A DNA stretch of 64,000 nt, from positions 286,301-350,300 of the forward strand of contig BPQB01000032.1 of the NCBI GenBank assembly GCA_019973155.2, in the 5' to 3' direction. The position numbers and the translations under genes are program-made. Origin of the DNA: Phanerochaete sordida. Lineage: Eukaryota; Basidiomycota; Agaricomycetes; Polyporales; Phanerochaetaceae. The notes below the pieces were generated by a model, which searched no databases, was not told the DNA's origin, and saw nothing but the letters and a program-made list of their open reading frames with translations. This document shows positions 35,714 to 47,596 of this stretch, one piece after another (within the stretch, counting starts at the first letter, position 1; the number at the start of each line of letters is the position of its first letter).

Positions 35714-36244
35714 GGCCTGAGGTCCGAGTCACGGTCTGAGGTCCGTAGAATCCGGCCTTGGCGCATACAACGACATTGGCTGTCGAATTTCTAGGCATCA
35801 CGATGTTTTGGACACGCACGCCCAGGCTTGTGCCTGCTCATCCGCGAAACATAAGCGTGCGGTGTGTCTGCTCGCACGAGTACGAGGTTAGGGTTAGCTA
35901 GCCCGGCGCTCGGGCCGTCGCGCTCACGTGCGCGCTCCTCCCACGCCGCGCGCCGCGCCTGGCTTTCAAACCGTCGCGAGGACGTCCAGAGTACACTCAC
36001 GCTGTCGTCTTCAAAGATCTCCAGGACCGTAGTTGGCCTTTCAGCGGCTTATAACATCACGCACGTTTCGCGATGGCTCCGTCGCGAACGGCGGTTTGAC
36101 GCTCCATGAGCTCAAAGGCTCGACGTTGGTATGGTGTACCCGACGACTTCGTGAGCTTTGCAAAGGTCGGGCTTGGCGACAGGTATATTCATTTTGTCGC
36201 GAGCTAAGACGATGGAGGATCCGGGATAACAAGAGGAAGTCGGA
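35714..36244. other. Spacer with short telomere-like motif
   Basis: Nothing coding. GGTTAGGGTTAG at about 35885-35896 is two tandem copies of the telomere hexamer. Confidence 0.45.
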
Positions 36245-36379
36245 GGTGCCCCTTTGCCCCCGCCGTCGGGCGAGCGCTCGATCCTCGCCCGCACCCGGGA
36301 CGTCGCGGCTGACGATCGCAGTAAACAAGGACTAACATGACCGACGCGACGCGTCGTCAGCCGCCCGTCGTCCCAGAGG

Positions 36380-36387
36380 TATAAATA
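36380..36387 (+). promoter_or_regulatory. TATA box inside dispersed repeat copy 1
   Basis: TATAAATA followed by CCCCTCGCCCC. The same box (complement at 58822-58829) is kept in copy 2. An ATG follows about 40 bases later, so the element may be transcribed. Confidence 0.5.
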
Positions 36388-36777
36388 CCCCTCGCCCCGG
36401 AGGCTGTCTCCCCTCACTGGCGGCCATGGTTCGTTTCTCCCCCCATCTTCCTCCCCGTCCTCGGCTGACTTTCCCTCCCTTCGTAGATATGAACGCTCCG
36501 TGGTGCCCTCGCCGATCTGCGGTCAGGTACAGCGCAGGTACAGCGCGATGTCATACATGGGCGGAGGGCGACGTGGACTGTCGACGATGGCCTCCCAGGG
36601 GCGGTGCCGACGTCTGCGAAGGCGTGAGTGCCGTGCCCAGGAGGCCGCCTCCTCTGGAGGTCGTCGGCTGGGATCCGTCCGTCGGTGGCGACGTCCTACG
36701 GGCGCTCGCTGTCGGCGATGCGTACGGGGTCGCAGGTGCTGCCCCTGGGCATCGGCGAGTCCGTGCGCTGCTCGGCC

Positions 36778-36810
36778 GTGCAAGGTACCATGTAGGCGGT
36801 ACCCTTGCAC
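36778..36810 (+). other. Hairpin in dispersed repeat copy 1
   Basis: GTGCAAGGTACC and GGTACCCTTGCAC pair across an 8-base loop with one bulged C. Copy 2 has a different but also self-complementary sequence at the same place (58453-58472). Confidence 0.6.
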
Positions 36811-37505
36811 GCCAGTCCGGCGCATGAACATGGCGTGTCACCTAGGAGCACCTGGCCACAGCGAGTTCGCGCCTGGCTGGGATGGCTTGCGAGACCCAGT
36901 GGGAGCCTTGGGCTAGTTTCGGCGAGGTCGTCACGACGCCTCCCAAGACAGCTCAAGACGCTACCACGGCGCTCCTAGACACGCTCAGCGCAGAGTGTCG
37001 TTCTCCTGATGACAGTGGGGCTTCCTGGGTGCGCAAAGTGGGATTGCGCCAGGTCACTGCCTGCTCGATGGCCCTTTCAGAGGCGCGAGTAGCCGCCCCC
37101 CCCCCCCCGAAGGACAGGCGCGGATCTTTTCGTGGACTTCGGGATAAGTACCTTCGTCAGAGGGGAAACCAACATGCGCCCTGCAGGTAACTATCTCTTC
37201 CTTGCAGTAGTCCTTACCCCTGCTCCCCAGATGCATTGCCCGCTAGGCAGTAACATGACTACCTGCCTATCGTCAAGAGAGCAGTGTTCTACGAGGCTGA
37301 CAACGGGCGTCCCCGGCCGCCGCGCGTCGACGACAAGATTGGCCTCAATTGAAATATGAAGTCGAAATCCCTGCTCGACTCTATCAAGCCAAGCCAGAGC
37401 TCTTCCTTAAGCTTCAGCATAGATAAGCACCAGCATTAAATAATCCAAATCTCCTTCCTACGCGGTCCAGACTCAATGGTACGCCACAAGCATACAAGGT
37501 ACCAT

Positions 37506-39879
37506 CTACAACAGGTCGTCATAATCCGCGCCCTTGCGCACCCGATCGAGTATCACGCCCAGCCTCGCCTGCGCATCGAGCCTGCCGGCGTCCACGTCGA
37601 GCGCACGCACGGCGTCGACGGAAAACGGCGGGTAGTCCGTGGCACAGTGCGTGCCGGGCTTGGGGAGTGTGCCGTCCGCGAAGAACGCGCGCGTCGCGTT
37701 GTTCGTGCAGGCCGACGGCAGCGCGATCGTGCAGTGCTGCGGAGGGCGGGTCAGCAGGAGAACAGGCGAGGGAAGGCGGCGCACGCACCCCGGGGCTGTC
37801 CTGGATGAGCAGGCTCGACGAGTCTCCGAGCAGCTTGTGCACGAGCTCGCCGCTGCGGAGCGGCGTCACGGGGTCCATCTGCACATCAGGAGCATTTGAG
37901 CGGCTGCACACGGCGACCACAGCACACACACGCGCACCTCGTTGCTCAGGATCAGGATCGGGTTGCTCAGCGTGTGGTTCCACGGGCCCGCGAAGCGCTC
38001 CGGCGGCGTGACGGGCCAGAACTCGCAGCCCGCGTCGGGCTCGGTCGTGACGACGGTGAACGCGAGGCGCGTGACGGTGCGGAAGACGTCGAGGAGCTCG
38101 CCGACGACCGCGCCCGGCGCGGGCGCGGCGTGCGGCAGCTGGTCGTTGCACGACACCGCCGAGCGCTGCAGGTCCGCGCCCGCGCGCGGCTGCACGGCGT
38201 CGAGCACCGCCGCGCCGTCGCCTGTCATCGCCTGTGCGAGCGCGTGCGCTGCGGCCGGCCACGAGAGCGGCGTAACGAGGTTCCCGAGGAGGAACACTAG
38301 GGCGTGTCAGTAGGTGAGGGGGCGGGGCGCGCGGGGAGACGTACTGCGCACGCGCCCGGACGTCAGGAGACCGGGGACGGTGGCGTTGGAGACCGCCAAG
38401 GGTTCGTAGAAGAGCCCATCGATGAAGCTCTCGAGGCGGTCTTTGATGTCAGACGGTTTCTCGGCCTTCTCATGTGCTAGCTCGCAGTGCAGCGGGCCCA
38501 CCTGAGACCCGTGTGTGAGCGCGATTCACGGATACGATGCGCTAGGACGTGCCTCTGAGCAGCGCTGGAAGAACAGGTCGTACGCATCCGTCGTAGACGT
38601 CAGCCACTCCCTATACCAGGTATAGTACGGGTCGGCTAGTGAGATTCATCAGAGACAGCGTCCCGAAACAAGGTGAGGACTCACAAACCCAGGCGGTCGC
38701 ATCTGCGACGCCATCAATAGCGACACGACCTATCCGGTCGGGGAGCCTGTGAGTTTGTTCGCAGTCGGTCGGGCGTCCGCAGCCTGTGAAGTGACGATGT
38801 GTGCTCACATATTCACGAGATATTGTCCAAGGATGGTGCCGTACGAGAAGCCATAGAAGTTTCTGACAGCGTGTCAGCAAGCTGCAGCGCATATATGCAG
38901 TGAATAAGCCTACATTAGGGAATTCGGGCCCTCCAGAGCCTTGGTAATGAAGTCGATGTCACGAACGACACTGCTGGTGCCCATGTACTTTAGCTTGTCG
39001 CCCATAGTCCTGGCGCAGACCTCAAACTGTGTCTTGTACAGTGCTTCAGCCTCTATATGTTGCCGGATGAGTATCTTCTTCGCCTCTGCGTCGGATAGGT
39101 TGCTAGCGAGGTCATAGCTGCGGCTGAGGATGGTGTTCCTGGAGAAGGTAGCATAGTCTATGCCCTCCGAGAAACACTTCGTGCTCGGCCTATGATGCTT
39201 CGAGTCAGATTCGCGCGCATATATGCGTTTGTTGGCAGTATCTTACTTTGAGTCGCCGATACCTCTGGGGTCAAAACCAATGACGTCGTAGTCTTCGCCG
39301 ACCTGGTGATGTTGATTTCACTCATCGCCTCCGGGGATCTCAGCACAGCGCACCAATGTCTGCAGCAGCTTTCCAGCTCTTGCCACCAGTCCTTTGCCTG
39401 AGCCACCTGTCTCGCGTGATGAGCATACCAGGCACAGACGAACGGCGACACGCGTACCTGGTCCGCCCGGGTTGAAGAGCACGATGCCCTTTCGAGGAGA
39501 AACAGAGGCAGGATAGCGCGCGAGTCCAATGCTAGCGCTGCCTGCGCCTTCGTCGAAGTAGTCTAGAGGCACGCTTCAGGCACCACGCGTACGGTTAGAC
39601 GGTACGACCGACAGAAATCTTGCAGAGCACGTACGTGATGTCTCCGCATTCCGCGAGCCGCGAGCCCTGGCTTCCGCAACCGCCCCACGACACCTTCCCT
39701 AGGACATTCTGTTCTTCGGCGTGGTTGCCATGACCCCACGCCTTGTGAATCAGCATCCAGCATGCGGGCAGCGTTGCGCATGCGACGAGGAGCAGGACGA
39801 AGCGGGAGACCCCGACGTCCTTCGGCTTCGCGCGCTTTGCACCGTGCTCGGCGTCGAGCACCTGCGGCTTGTCGTCCAT
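37506..39879 (-). CDS. Membrane-anchored S33/TAP-like alpha/beta-hydrolase
   Basis: Predicted 593-residue serine hydrolase of the tripeptidyl-aminopeptidase-like S33 group. Twelve exons, all in phase, from 39879-39635 to 37736-37506. Residues about 25-45 (RFVLLLVACATLPACWMLI) form one signal-anchor helix, so the catalytic part faces lumen or exterior. VPLDYF and LFNPGGPGGSGKGLV give the oxyanion region; DYDVIGFDPRGIGDS follows. NFYGFSYGTILGQYL holds nucleophile Ser255. VVRDIDFITKALEG is typical of the TAP-like lid. MDPVTPLRSG gives Asp489, and His518 begins HCTIALPSACTN in the C-terminal TAP domain. The eighth intron begins with GC (38552, GAG|GCACGT), the only choice keeping frame with VGPLHCELAHE. 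Substrate unknown: peptides or small esters. It sits between reductase paralogues 4 and 5 on the other strand. Confidence 0.9.
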
Positions 39880-40754
39880 TCGAAACGAGGACGACGTCGG
39901 GGGAGAACGTGCGGGGACGAGGACGCTGCGCGGCGCGGGCTGTGAGATCTGTGAGACTCGAACCGCGCGTCTCACGATCACATGTGCTCTCGGAGCATTT
40001 CGAGATAAGATTGAGCCGTTATCTGTAACATACCTAGTATGGACTTTGCCATCAGAACGCCACAAAGGCAGCCGCCAGCGGCCAGCCTGGCCGGGAAAAC
40101 TGAAACTCTCCTTCGGACCCAATTGACGTGCCTTGGGCGCTTGGAAAGGGCAGCGTTGCCTTGGATGCCAGCCTTCCACACGTCCGCCCTAACTTTCGTC
40201 GTGGTCTAATTTTCTTCAAGTTTCCAGCAATTTTGTACATCTTGTACCTCGTTGGCCACGTGCCACGTCGGTCGCTGTAAGTTGTTTTCCTTGGTCCTTC
40301 CCAGGTTTTTCTTAGGGTTTTCAAACACTCGATGGCACGCTGACGATGTCTGTTCCGGCAGGTAGCACTTTTTCTTCTCCGAATTCCCTGCTGTAACCTG
40401 ATGTAACGACCTCACCGACAGCACATCCGCTACGCCGCGGACGTTTTACGCCTACACTGCACCGGCGTCGCACCCGATCCTGAGACAATACACACTGCAT
40501 CGGGGGCCACATGGCGCGCCATACCGATCCGACTCGTAAATTGAATCGCAGCCGCCGTGCACCACGGCGGCGTTGCGCATCCCTTTCTCCGCCCGACTTT
40601 GACACCGCCATTGGACGCCCTCGGCGCGTGGCCTCGGGCGTATCCCGACGTGTAGTGGCTCTCCCTCGGCCTCACCCCGCAGCCTCCTTTCGCTGCACCG
40701 CGACGCTGCGTGCAGCAGCGATCGAGCGCGGCGGGAGTAGCATGTTGCGCGGGG
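39880..40754. other. Divergent spacer between hydrolase and reductase 5
   Basis: It contains both promoters. No conserved open frame, repeat or RNA gene was recognised. Confidence 0.45.
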
Positions 40755-40760
40755 TATAAG
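40755..40760 (+). promoter_or_regulatory. TATA-like box of reductase paralogue 5
   Basis: TATAAG 59 bases before the ATG at 40814. Confidence 0.45.
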
Positions 40761-40813
40761 ATAGCGAGCAGAATGGCCTGCAGGGTACCCATTACCCCCA
40801 CACTTCTGCCAGC

Positions 40814-42214
40814 ATGCCCAAGGTCAAAAACGGCGCCGTTTACTACGTCAAGGAGCCCACGGGCCATATTGTCCCAGGAGAGCATGTCAAATACGTCGAA
40901 GAAGAGATTGATCTCGAAAACGTACCTCTCGGTGGGGGCGTGCTCCTCAAGACACTTTTCCTGAGTTCCGACCCATATCTCATCTACCGCATGCGAGACC
41001 CTTCTATACCAATGTTCTGCCCTCCTATACTCATTGGTGACGTGTATGTGTCCATTCTTGGTATATGTCAGCAATATCTGAGCTCCTGCTTGCTTTCATC
41101 TGCGTAGTGTCGACAACGCCGGAGTCGGCCGCGTGCTCCGCAGTGACGACCCAAACTTTGAAGAGGGAGACCTCGTGTACGCATACCTCGGTGCGTCCAT
41201 ATGCGTCTCTTCCCCGGCAGCCTCCTACTGACAGGCGCAAACCGAAGAGTTCCGCGAGTACCACGTCTACCCAGGGAAAATCAGCCACATGTTCAAGTTC
41301 CCGCTCACGAAGATCGAGCGCCTCCCGAACCTGCCGCTCTCGGTGTACGTCGGGACGCTCGGCATGCCGGGCACGACGGCGTACCAGGGCCTCAAGGGCT
41401 TCGCGGGCACGGCGCTCCAACCCAAGGTGCGTCGCGCTCACGCGCTGGCACGCTCGTGGACTGACGCGGCGCGCAGGAGGTCAATGGCAAGACGGTGCAG
41501 CCGACGCTGTTCGTCTCGGGCGGTGCGGGGCCCGTCGGAACGTTCGTCATCGAGTACGCGCGGCAGATAAACCCGTGCGTGAAGATCATCGCGAGTGCGG
41601 GCTCCGCGAAGAAGGTCGATATTATGCGGAGTTGCGGCGCGGACGTCGTGTTCAACTATAAAGAGGAGAGGACATTTGACGTGCTCCGCCGCGAAGGCCC
41701 CATTGACATGTGCGTGGGTAGAGAAAAGCTGGGGATTGAGCTAATGTGCCTATTCTTAGATATTGGGACAACGTCGCAGGGCCGGTACTCGACGACGCGC
41801 TGCTGAACTTCAACAGAGACGGGTTGATCATCGTACGCTCCCAGCTCACCTCCGCTTTCGCCATCTGACGTCCACCCTAGGCCTGCGGCGCAATCAGCCA
41901 AGCCTCGGGCGCCGACAGCGCCGTCCGTGTGCGTCGCACCCCATCCCTTGCCGGGCCCGCGCTGACGTCCCGCACAGCACTTCGAGGAGATCTTCCAGCG
42001 GAACCTCAGCGTCAAGGGCTTCATCGTGTACACCGGCGAGACCGCGCACCTCTGCGGCGGCTTCCACGCCGAGGCCGTCCCGCTCGCGCTCGCGGGCAAG
42101 ATCACGAGCCGTGAGCACCGCTACGCGGGCCTCCGCGAGGCGCCGCGCGCGCTCGCGGACCTGCACCACGGGGCCAACACCGGGAAGGCTGTCGTCGTCG
42201 TGCACGATGAGTGA
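40814..42214 (+). CDS. NADP-dependent medium-chain reductase, PTGR-like, paralogue 5
   Basis: About 350 residues, seven exons. It starts MPKVKNGAVYYVKEPTGHIV and ends TGKAVVVVHDE with TGA at 42212-42214. LKTLFLSSDPYLIYRMRD, PLSVYVGTLGMPGTTAYQGL, FVSGGAGPVGTFVIEYAR, RSCGADVVFNYKEER, YWDNVAGPVLDDALLNF and ACGAISQASGAD are present. It is the most diverged of the five: the exon after the substrate block begins EVNGKTVQPTLF, adding several residues before the cofactor strand, and the usual SAAVVP segment reads TAHLCGGF. It is separated from the main array by the serine hydrolase gene and a 5 kb interval. Intact and presumably active on an unsaturated carbonyl. Confidence 0.9.
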
Positions 42215-44241
42215 GCTGACCATCTTCTGGGGCTGTACTTTACCGGGGGGTAATTCAGACGTACCTTATGCGAACTGTGGCGTGTGCGCCGACGTGAGGC
42301 AATTTTGCGATGAATGCGCATGAGCACTGGGCGTCTGGATGCGAGCTTCGGTGCGTACTGTCAATCGCGCGCCGCCCAGGGCGGGCGCACCACCTGCTCC
42401 ACGAACGATGTCGGCCGACGCATCTCCTATAGATCCGTTGCGCACGCTCGCAGCCGAGCTCGCCACATCCCGCCACGACGTCCCAGAGGCCTGATCACCG
42501 CTCGCTAGCGTAGACGCCGTGGCGCCGGGCTCTCGAGGTCGCCGGTGGAAGAGCTTGGCGGGATGAATCGAGAGCGACCGCTGGGGACTTTGCCTGGAGG
42601 CACACTGTCTTGCATGTGGAAAGTCGCGGTATGAACGGACAATGTATAGTGTACGTAACGCGTACGTGGACCGGCGACTTCGGAGAAGAGAGACGTCGCA
42701 GGGTCTGGATGCGAGATTATTTGGGGCTAAGATCCAAAAGCCAAGACGCCGAGATCCAGAGTTGAAAGCTTCGCGGCGTTGACTGCAGCCCTAGATCTTT
42801 GTGCGCGACGATCTCTTCTGAGCTCCGATTGCTGCAGACGCGGTACCTGCCACGGGGCCAGATTATGAGCGACCCTGATTGCCACACCTCGCGACGGCGC
42901 CGGTATATCTCGCACCTGGACTTCCAGGCTGTACACACCTCGTCATAAATGCGCTCATCGTCAAAACGTGCAATGATTCCGAACTGTACAGGTCGAGAGA
43001 CCGTATACCCAGCTGACGCCACGCACCTCCGCTTCTCCAGAGAAGACGCCCCACACGTTCTGACCGCCACATGAACGGTATCTGCCACACCGGCGCTGCA
43101 GGTGGCGACCCTCCCACCACTCGTGGCAGCTGTACGCGCCCGCACGGACCACCGGGAGAAGGGTCGCTGCCGGCATCGTCCACGCGGGCCAGGGCAGATG
43201 TGGCAAAGCCCAGACTCCCAGGCCCGCCGTTCCCCAGCAGAACCCAGCCCACTTCGCCCTGCCACGCCGTCTGAATCTGATACCCGTGTTCTCGCGGATC
43301 CCCGCGAGATCTGCGCGCGGTATGGGCAGGGCGCGATCCCGCGCGGTGCGCGCCCGCCGCAGGGACGTCGCCCGAGGGCCCTCGCTTGGCGCAGCGCCGC
43401 GAGGGCGCAGCGGCGCCTTGGCGGGGCACCGAGCCCTGCCACGCTCCGCGCTGCTGCCAAGCACGCGCGCGCCGTCGAGGGCCTGACAGCGACACATGCC
43501 CGTGGGACGGCCGCAGGTCCGAGTGGGTCCACGATCGAGGCGATCTGCGGGTTGCGGGCGCGGCCGAGGGAGGGTGCCGGCGCATGCGGCGGCGGTCGTG
43601 TGCGCGCGAGCGTGTGCTCCTGCGGACGCGGGCGCGGCGAGGGCCTGTGCGCCTGCGCAGACGCACTGTCGGGCGAGCAGAGGCGCGTCGCTGCGATCCT
43701 GCGCCCACTCAGCTGCGCGATGCCGCTGACACCGCACGCCGCGGGGAGCTCGTCCCCGCGCGCGGCATGGCGCGCTGATGGGGGCAACGGCGGAGAGCAG
43801 CCTTCGCTGAGCTGCTGCTCGTGCTGTTCCGCGCGGCGCGCTGCAAAAGGCAGGTGTCAACGTTCGGCTGTGCGGGTCCCACGCGCCCGCGACGCGCTCG
43901 GCGCGACATCGCACCCGCCTGGGAAGGTGCACCCTGGCCACTGCGGCATGCACCGCCGCAGACGCACCCTGCATCCGAACCTGCGCCGGAGAACACACGC
44001 GGAAAGCGTCGGGTGCCGTTTCAGCCAATATGATATTAAATGGAGCAGTAAATACGCCGGGACTTAGCTGACAGCTTCCAGAGAGCCTGCTACATGCCTG
44101 GTAACAGTCTCCTTGGCACCCCGCGCAGCCATGCCCGATACGCCGATAAAATTACCGTAATATATAGTCCAGCCAATCCGACGCTCACACGCGCACCCAG
44201 CGCCGCTGGGGCGGAGCTTCCTTCCAGGGAACGCCGCCCCG
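42215..44241. other. GC-rich spacer without supported gene
   Basis: Long overlapping open frames exist on both strands between 42.7 and 44.0 kb, but all are compositional, being rich in Arg, Ala and Pro without motifs or fungal splice patterns. The 43.3-44.0 kb part is strikingly GC-rich. I cannot say what it does. Confidence 0.45.
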
Positions 44242-45109
44242 TCATGACGCGCGGAGGACGCCGCTCTGCGTGATGTGTATGGGAACGGCGGGCTTGCGGA
44301 GAATGTCGTCGCTCGTGTACGACTGGATCCGTCGTACGAGATCCATGCCCTCGACGACCTCGCCTGTACCGGGCGAATCGCGTGAGCGGAGCATTCCCGG
44401 AAGGCTGATAAGAGAGCTCTTACCGAAGACGACGTTCTTGCGGTCTAGATGCGGGGCAGGGACGGTGATGATGAAGAACTGGGCAGGGAAGCAGACGATC
44501 AGGACGTTGCGGATGTGGACGTGGGGGCGCGGGAGCTTGCCTGCGACGAATTGGTGTTCGGACCCCGGTTCGCCATGGAGAGCAGCCCAGGCCGGTCGTG
44601 CTGGAGCCGGAAGTTTTCGTCTAAAGCGTGCATTAGGTTTAGTGCGCGGGCTGCATAGCATGTGGAGAAGCGCACGCACCATCGAAGAAGTCGCCATATA
44701 TCGACCTGCCTCCCGAGCCATCGCGCCTGGTGATGTCGCCGCCCTGGATCATGAACTGTAAACGCAAATGATTAATGACGCTGGCCGGGAGGTGGAAAGG
44801 GCCCGACGTACGTCCGCGACGACGCGGTGGATTTCTGAGCCTGCGTAGCCGAAGCCGCGCTCGCCCGTCGCGAGCTCGCGGAAGTTGCGTGCGGTCCGGG
44901 GGCACACTTCGTCGAAGAGGCGGAAGACGATGCGGCCGGCGGGGTGGCCATCAATGGCGATGCTAAACTGTTTCAACGCAATTGGGTTAAGATCGCGGAC
45001 ACAAAAAGGAATGGCTCAGGACACCTACGTATACGTCAGGGCTGCGTCACCGGGGGGAAGAGGTCAGCTGGCGTCGGGGAGCAGGGGGCGGCGAGACTGA
45101 CCCAGGCAT
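44242..45109 (-). CDS. Single-domain cyclophilin peptidyl-prolyl isomerase
   Basis: Predicted 167-residue cyclophilin that isomerises X-Pro bonds. Exons: 45109-45102 (8 bases), 45041-45035 (7 bases), 44967-44812, 44755-44680, 44620-44541, 44478-44424 and 44363-44242. The two tiny first exons give MPGPD before [12 protein letters not shown] and bring the protein to normal cyclophilin length; a TTTAAA box about 90 bases upstream supports this start. [15 protein letters not shown] holds the catalytic Arg53, Phe58 and Gln61; [15 protein letters not shown] holds Gln109 and Phe111. The cyclosporin-contact Trp of human CypA is His118 here ([11 protein letters not shown]). The intron at 44540 begins with GC. 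Likely cytosolic or nuclear, with no targeting signal. The N-terminal micro-exons are the least certain part. Confidence 0.85.
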
Positions 45110-47596
45110 GGTTGTCGTGTTGGGTGATGTTGCAGTGACAGTTGCTGGGCGTTGGGCGGTGGGTGTTGGGGAGAGCAGAGCAGGGCGGGGGCTGTCTTTA
45201 AATGCTGGGCAGCTGTACAAGAAAGAGACCAGTTGCATCACCGGAGCCGGCTGGCCGGGCAGACATTCTCCCTGAGTCCAGGAGGCCTTCTGCGGGAATC
45301 GCCGCTCGCTCATCCTGGATCCCGCCCCGTCGTCGGTTAGTCGTGCGACGATCACTCCTATCGGACGCAGCGCGGCTTATGAACGGTTAATCGCCATTTT
45401 CTGGTCCCAGTGGGAACCGCGTCTCCGGCACCCACTGCGCTCGTCACGCCTCCGGCGTGTGGGTCCCCGTTGGGCTGGAAATCCAAAGGCTCGCTGCGCG
45501 CGGTGACGGCGAGGGCGAAGGCGAGGGCGTCCGACGTCGCAGCGTGGACCACATCGACCGGCTCTTCACCCACCCTCTGCTGGGCCTGGCGTCGCCGCGC
45601 ACGGGGTCCACGATCGCAACCGACGGGGAGCAAGACATGGTCAAGGTTGATGCGAAAGACCAGGCCCGCCCCTGCCCAGGGGTCTCATCGTGACTGTGAC
45701 CCGTGACACGCCCCAGCCACGCCCGCCAGCGTCCGCAGCCGGTGTCCTCCCCTTCCTCTGCCACGACCACCCGCGACCTCCACGCCCTGTCTACCCGACG
45801 CCAGAGGGGCCTTGCAGACCGCATCCTGCCCGCGGAGACCTGCGCGAGCGTGTCTCCGGCAGGGCCGGCGGCCCTCGCGCACACGACCACCACGCGCCCA
45901 GTCCGCGAACGCGGTCTCCCAGATCATGCACGTCAGGAGTACGCACCTTCGCAGGCGGCACGTCGCGCAAGGAGCTGTGTTGACCACCAAGGCGCCCTCT
46001 GTTCGCCGCTCGTGGCTCCCGGTCGGAAATGATGCGTGCAGTCATTCTCCATGCTTTCCTGCAGGGGCGGAATAGGGATGTCAAGGGCACAGTCAGGACG
46101 CCATGATGGCTGGCAGTGGTACGCTCGGCAAACACTCTCACTGCATATCCCCATCACCTCTCCCCAGGCGTTTTCTCTGCGTTGTGACGTACATCTTCGC
46201 CCAACGTCGGCAACGGGCGCGAGGGGTTCTGGCATTTTGGCACGGACCGCGATCATGGTGCGTCTTCATGACGACAAAGGTCGGGGGTGAAACGCGAGAA
46301 AGCACACTTTACCATCTCCCCTGCCTTCTCGGACGGTCGCGTCCCCGGGCGACGCTTTGCAGCTGCGCGGGCTCTGCGCACCGTGTGGTCTTGGCCGTGT
46401 TGCGTGCCCGCTGCAACGCGTTTTTGATCTAACTGTTGTGCGTTAGACACTTTGGCATCCTCTGCCGTTCCGATATGAAATCCTCGCGCTCCGAGCATAT
46501 GCTATGACGATAGGCTTGACGTCGAAGTCGCGTCCGGACCTGCGAGCAGGCAACCGGCATGCATGGCTGTATGCGCTGTAAGTTGTCTACATTACGTGAT
46601 CTCAACAAGAGAACATTGTAAAGTGCAGTACCTGAAGCCGTCGACCGTGTTTCACCTGCGACCGGAAGACTGCGAAATGGTCGCTTCGCTTCTTACTGCG
46701 TACCAGGGTTCCGATTTACAATGCGATGAATTCCAGCATGCTCTGCATCGAGAACAGGCCGCCGCCACACTGCTCTCGCAGCACGAGGTGCGGCGTTGGT
46801 GTGCCCGTAGACGATCCTCGTAGCCACCGAGGGCGACATGAGCGTCGACCCGGTATTTTCTAGTCGGGTGGGGCTTGTGTGGAGGAGTAGCGGGTAGGCA
46901 GAGAGTCGTTCGAGCTCGAGGTGTGTTTGCACGTGTTGAGAGCTTATGCTAGCTGTTTCCAAATCTAGCAGCAGTCTTTTCTATGAACGCGATGGCGGAA
47001 ACTGACACAAGCATTCGTCATTCTGTTTTCTTGCCAAGCCTGCTGGAAAAATCTATCGACGCATGACGATCCTTCCCTCCGTAGCGATTTCCATTTAGAC
47101 TCGGTCTGCCGCGACCGCGTCTCTCTTGGTCCTCATTACGCGGCTGGAAATCCGAAATGCGAAGGCTCCCACGCGTGCCATCGTGAAGGCCAGGGCGATG
47201 CTCATGTTGACAGAAGTTCGCGCGGGACGATCAGCCTACAGCGGTCCTTGCAGCACGTACACGATGACCCCAAAGATCCCGAGAACATGACCTCTCTGCC
47301 CTTTTACCCACTGTTAATCGCTAACCTCGGCACTCGCCGCGCCCTCATGACGATCTTCTTGCATTCCCTGGCCACGCGTCGACGTACCGTTCACCGCGCA
47401 AACGGCCCTGGCCGAAGAAGCCTCCCAAGAGCCGTGTTGACCGCCATGGGCGTAAGGGGAGCCGCATGGGCGAGTCAAGCTTCACGACGTACAAGAGAGC
47501 AGGACTTCCATTCGACGGCTAAGGCTACACACGCACGTACGATCGCGCAGCACCCGATAGGCCACACACACGTCCCACCGCCACGCCGCGCGCAGC
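45110..47596. other. 2.5 kb spacer without supported gene
   Basis: TTTAAA at 45198-45203 is the likely TATA-like box of the cyclophilin gene. The rest contains short frames on both strands with no recognisable domain, and no repeats or RNA genes that I can support. Confidence 0.4.

Larger units (their letters stand above)
36245..37195 (+). repeat. Dispersed repeat, copy 1
   Basis: About 950 bases that match, in reverse complement, 58235-58975. The shared landmarks occur in the same order: CGAGCGCTCGATCCTCGCCC; a TATA box; GGCTGTCTCCCCTCACTG; a near-Kozak ATG with a candidate intron; GGGCGACGTGG; a hairpin; GCGCATGAACATGGCG; GGGTGCGCAAAGTGGGATTGCG; and GAGGGGAAACCAACA. Copy 1 has about 150 bases absent from copy 2 and a run of about 13 C near 37095. 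No reading frame is conserved over its whole length. It may be a non-autonomous element, a solo terminal repeat or a decayed gene family; ends are approximate and no target-site duplication was seen. Confidence 0.7.

Noticed and set aside
37089..37102. Run of about 13 C
   Set aside because: A homopolymer of this length could be a sequencing or assembly artefact and carries no further signal.
36245..37195. Copy 1 of the dispersed repeat as a protein gene
   Set aside because: The frame after the candidate intron in copy 2 is not kept in copy 1, and no domain is visible in either.
42717..44067. Open frames of over 320 codons on both strands
   Set aside because: The region is extremely GC-rich, which lengthens frames in all six readings. 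The products are Arg/Ala/Pro-rich without domains, and no frame shows fungal exon-intron structure.
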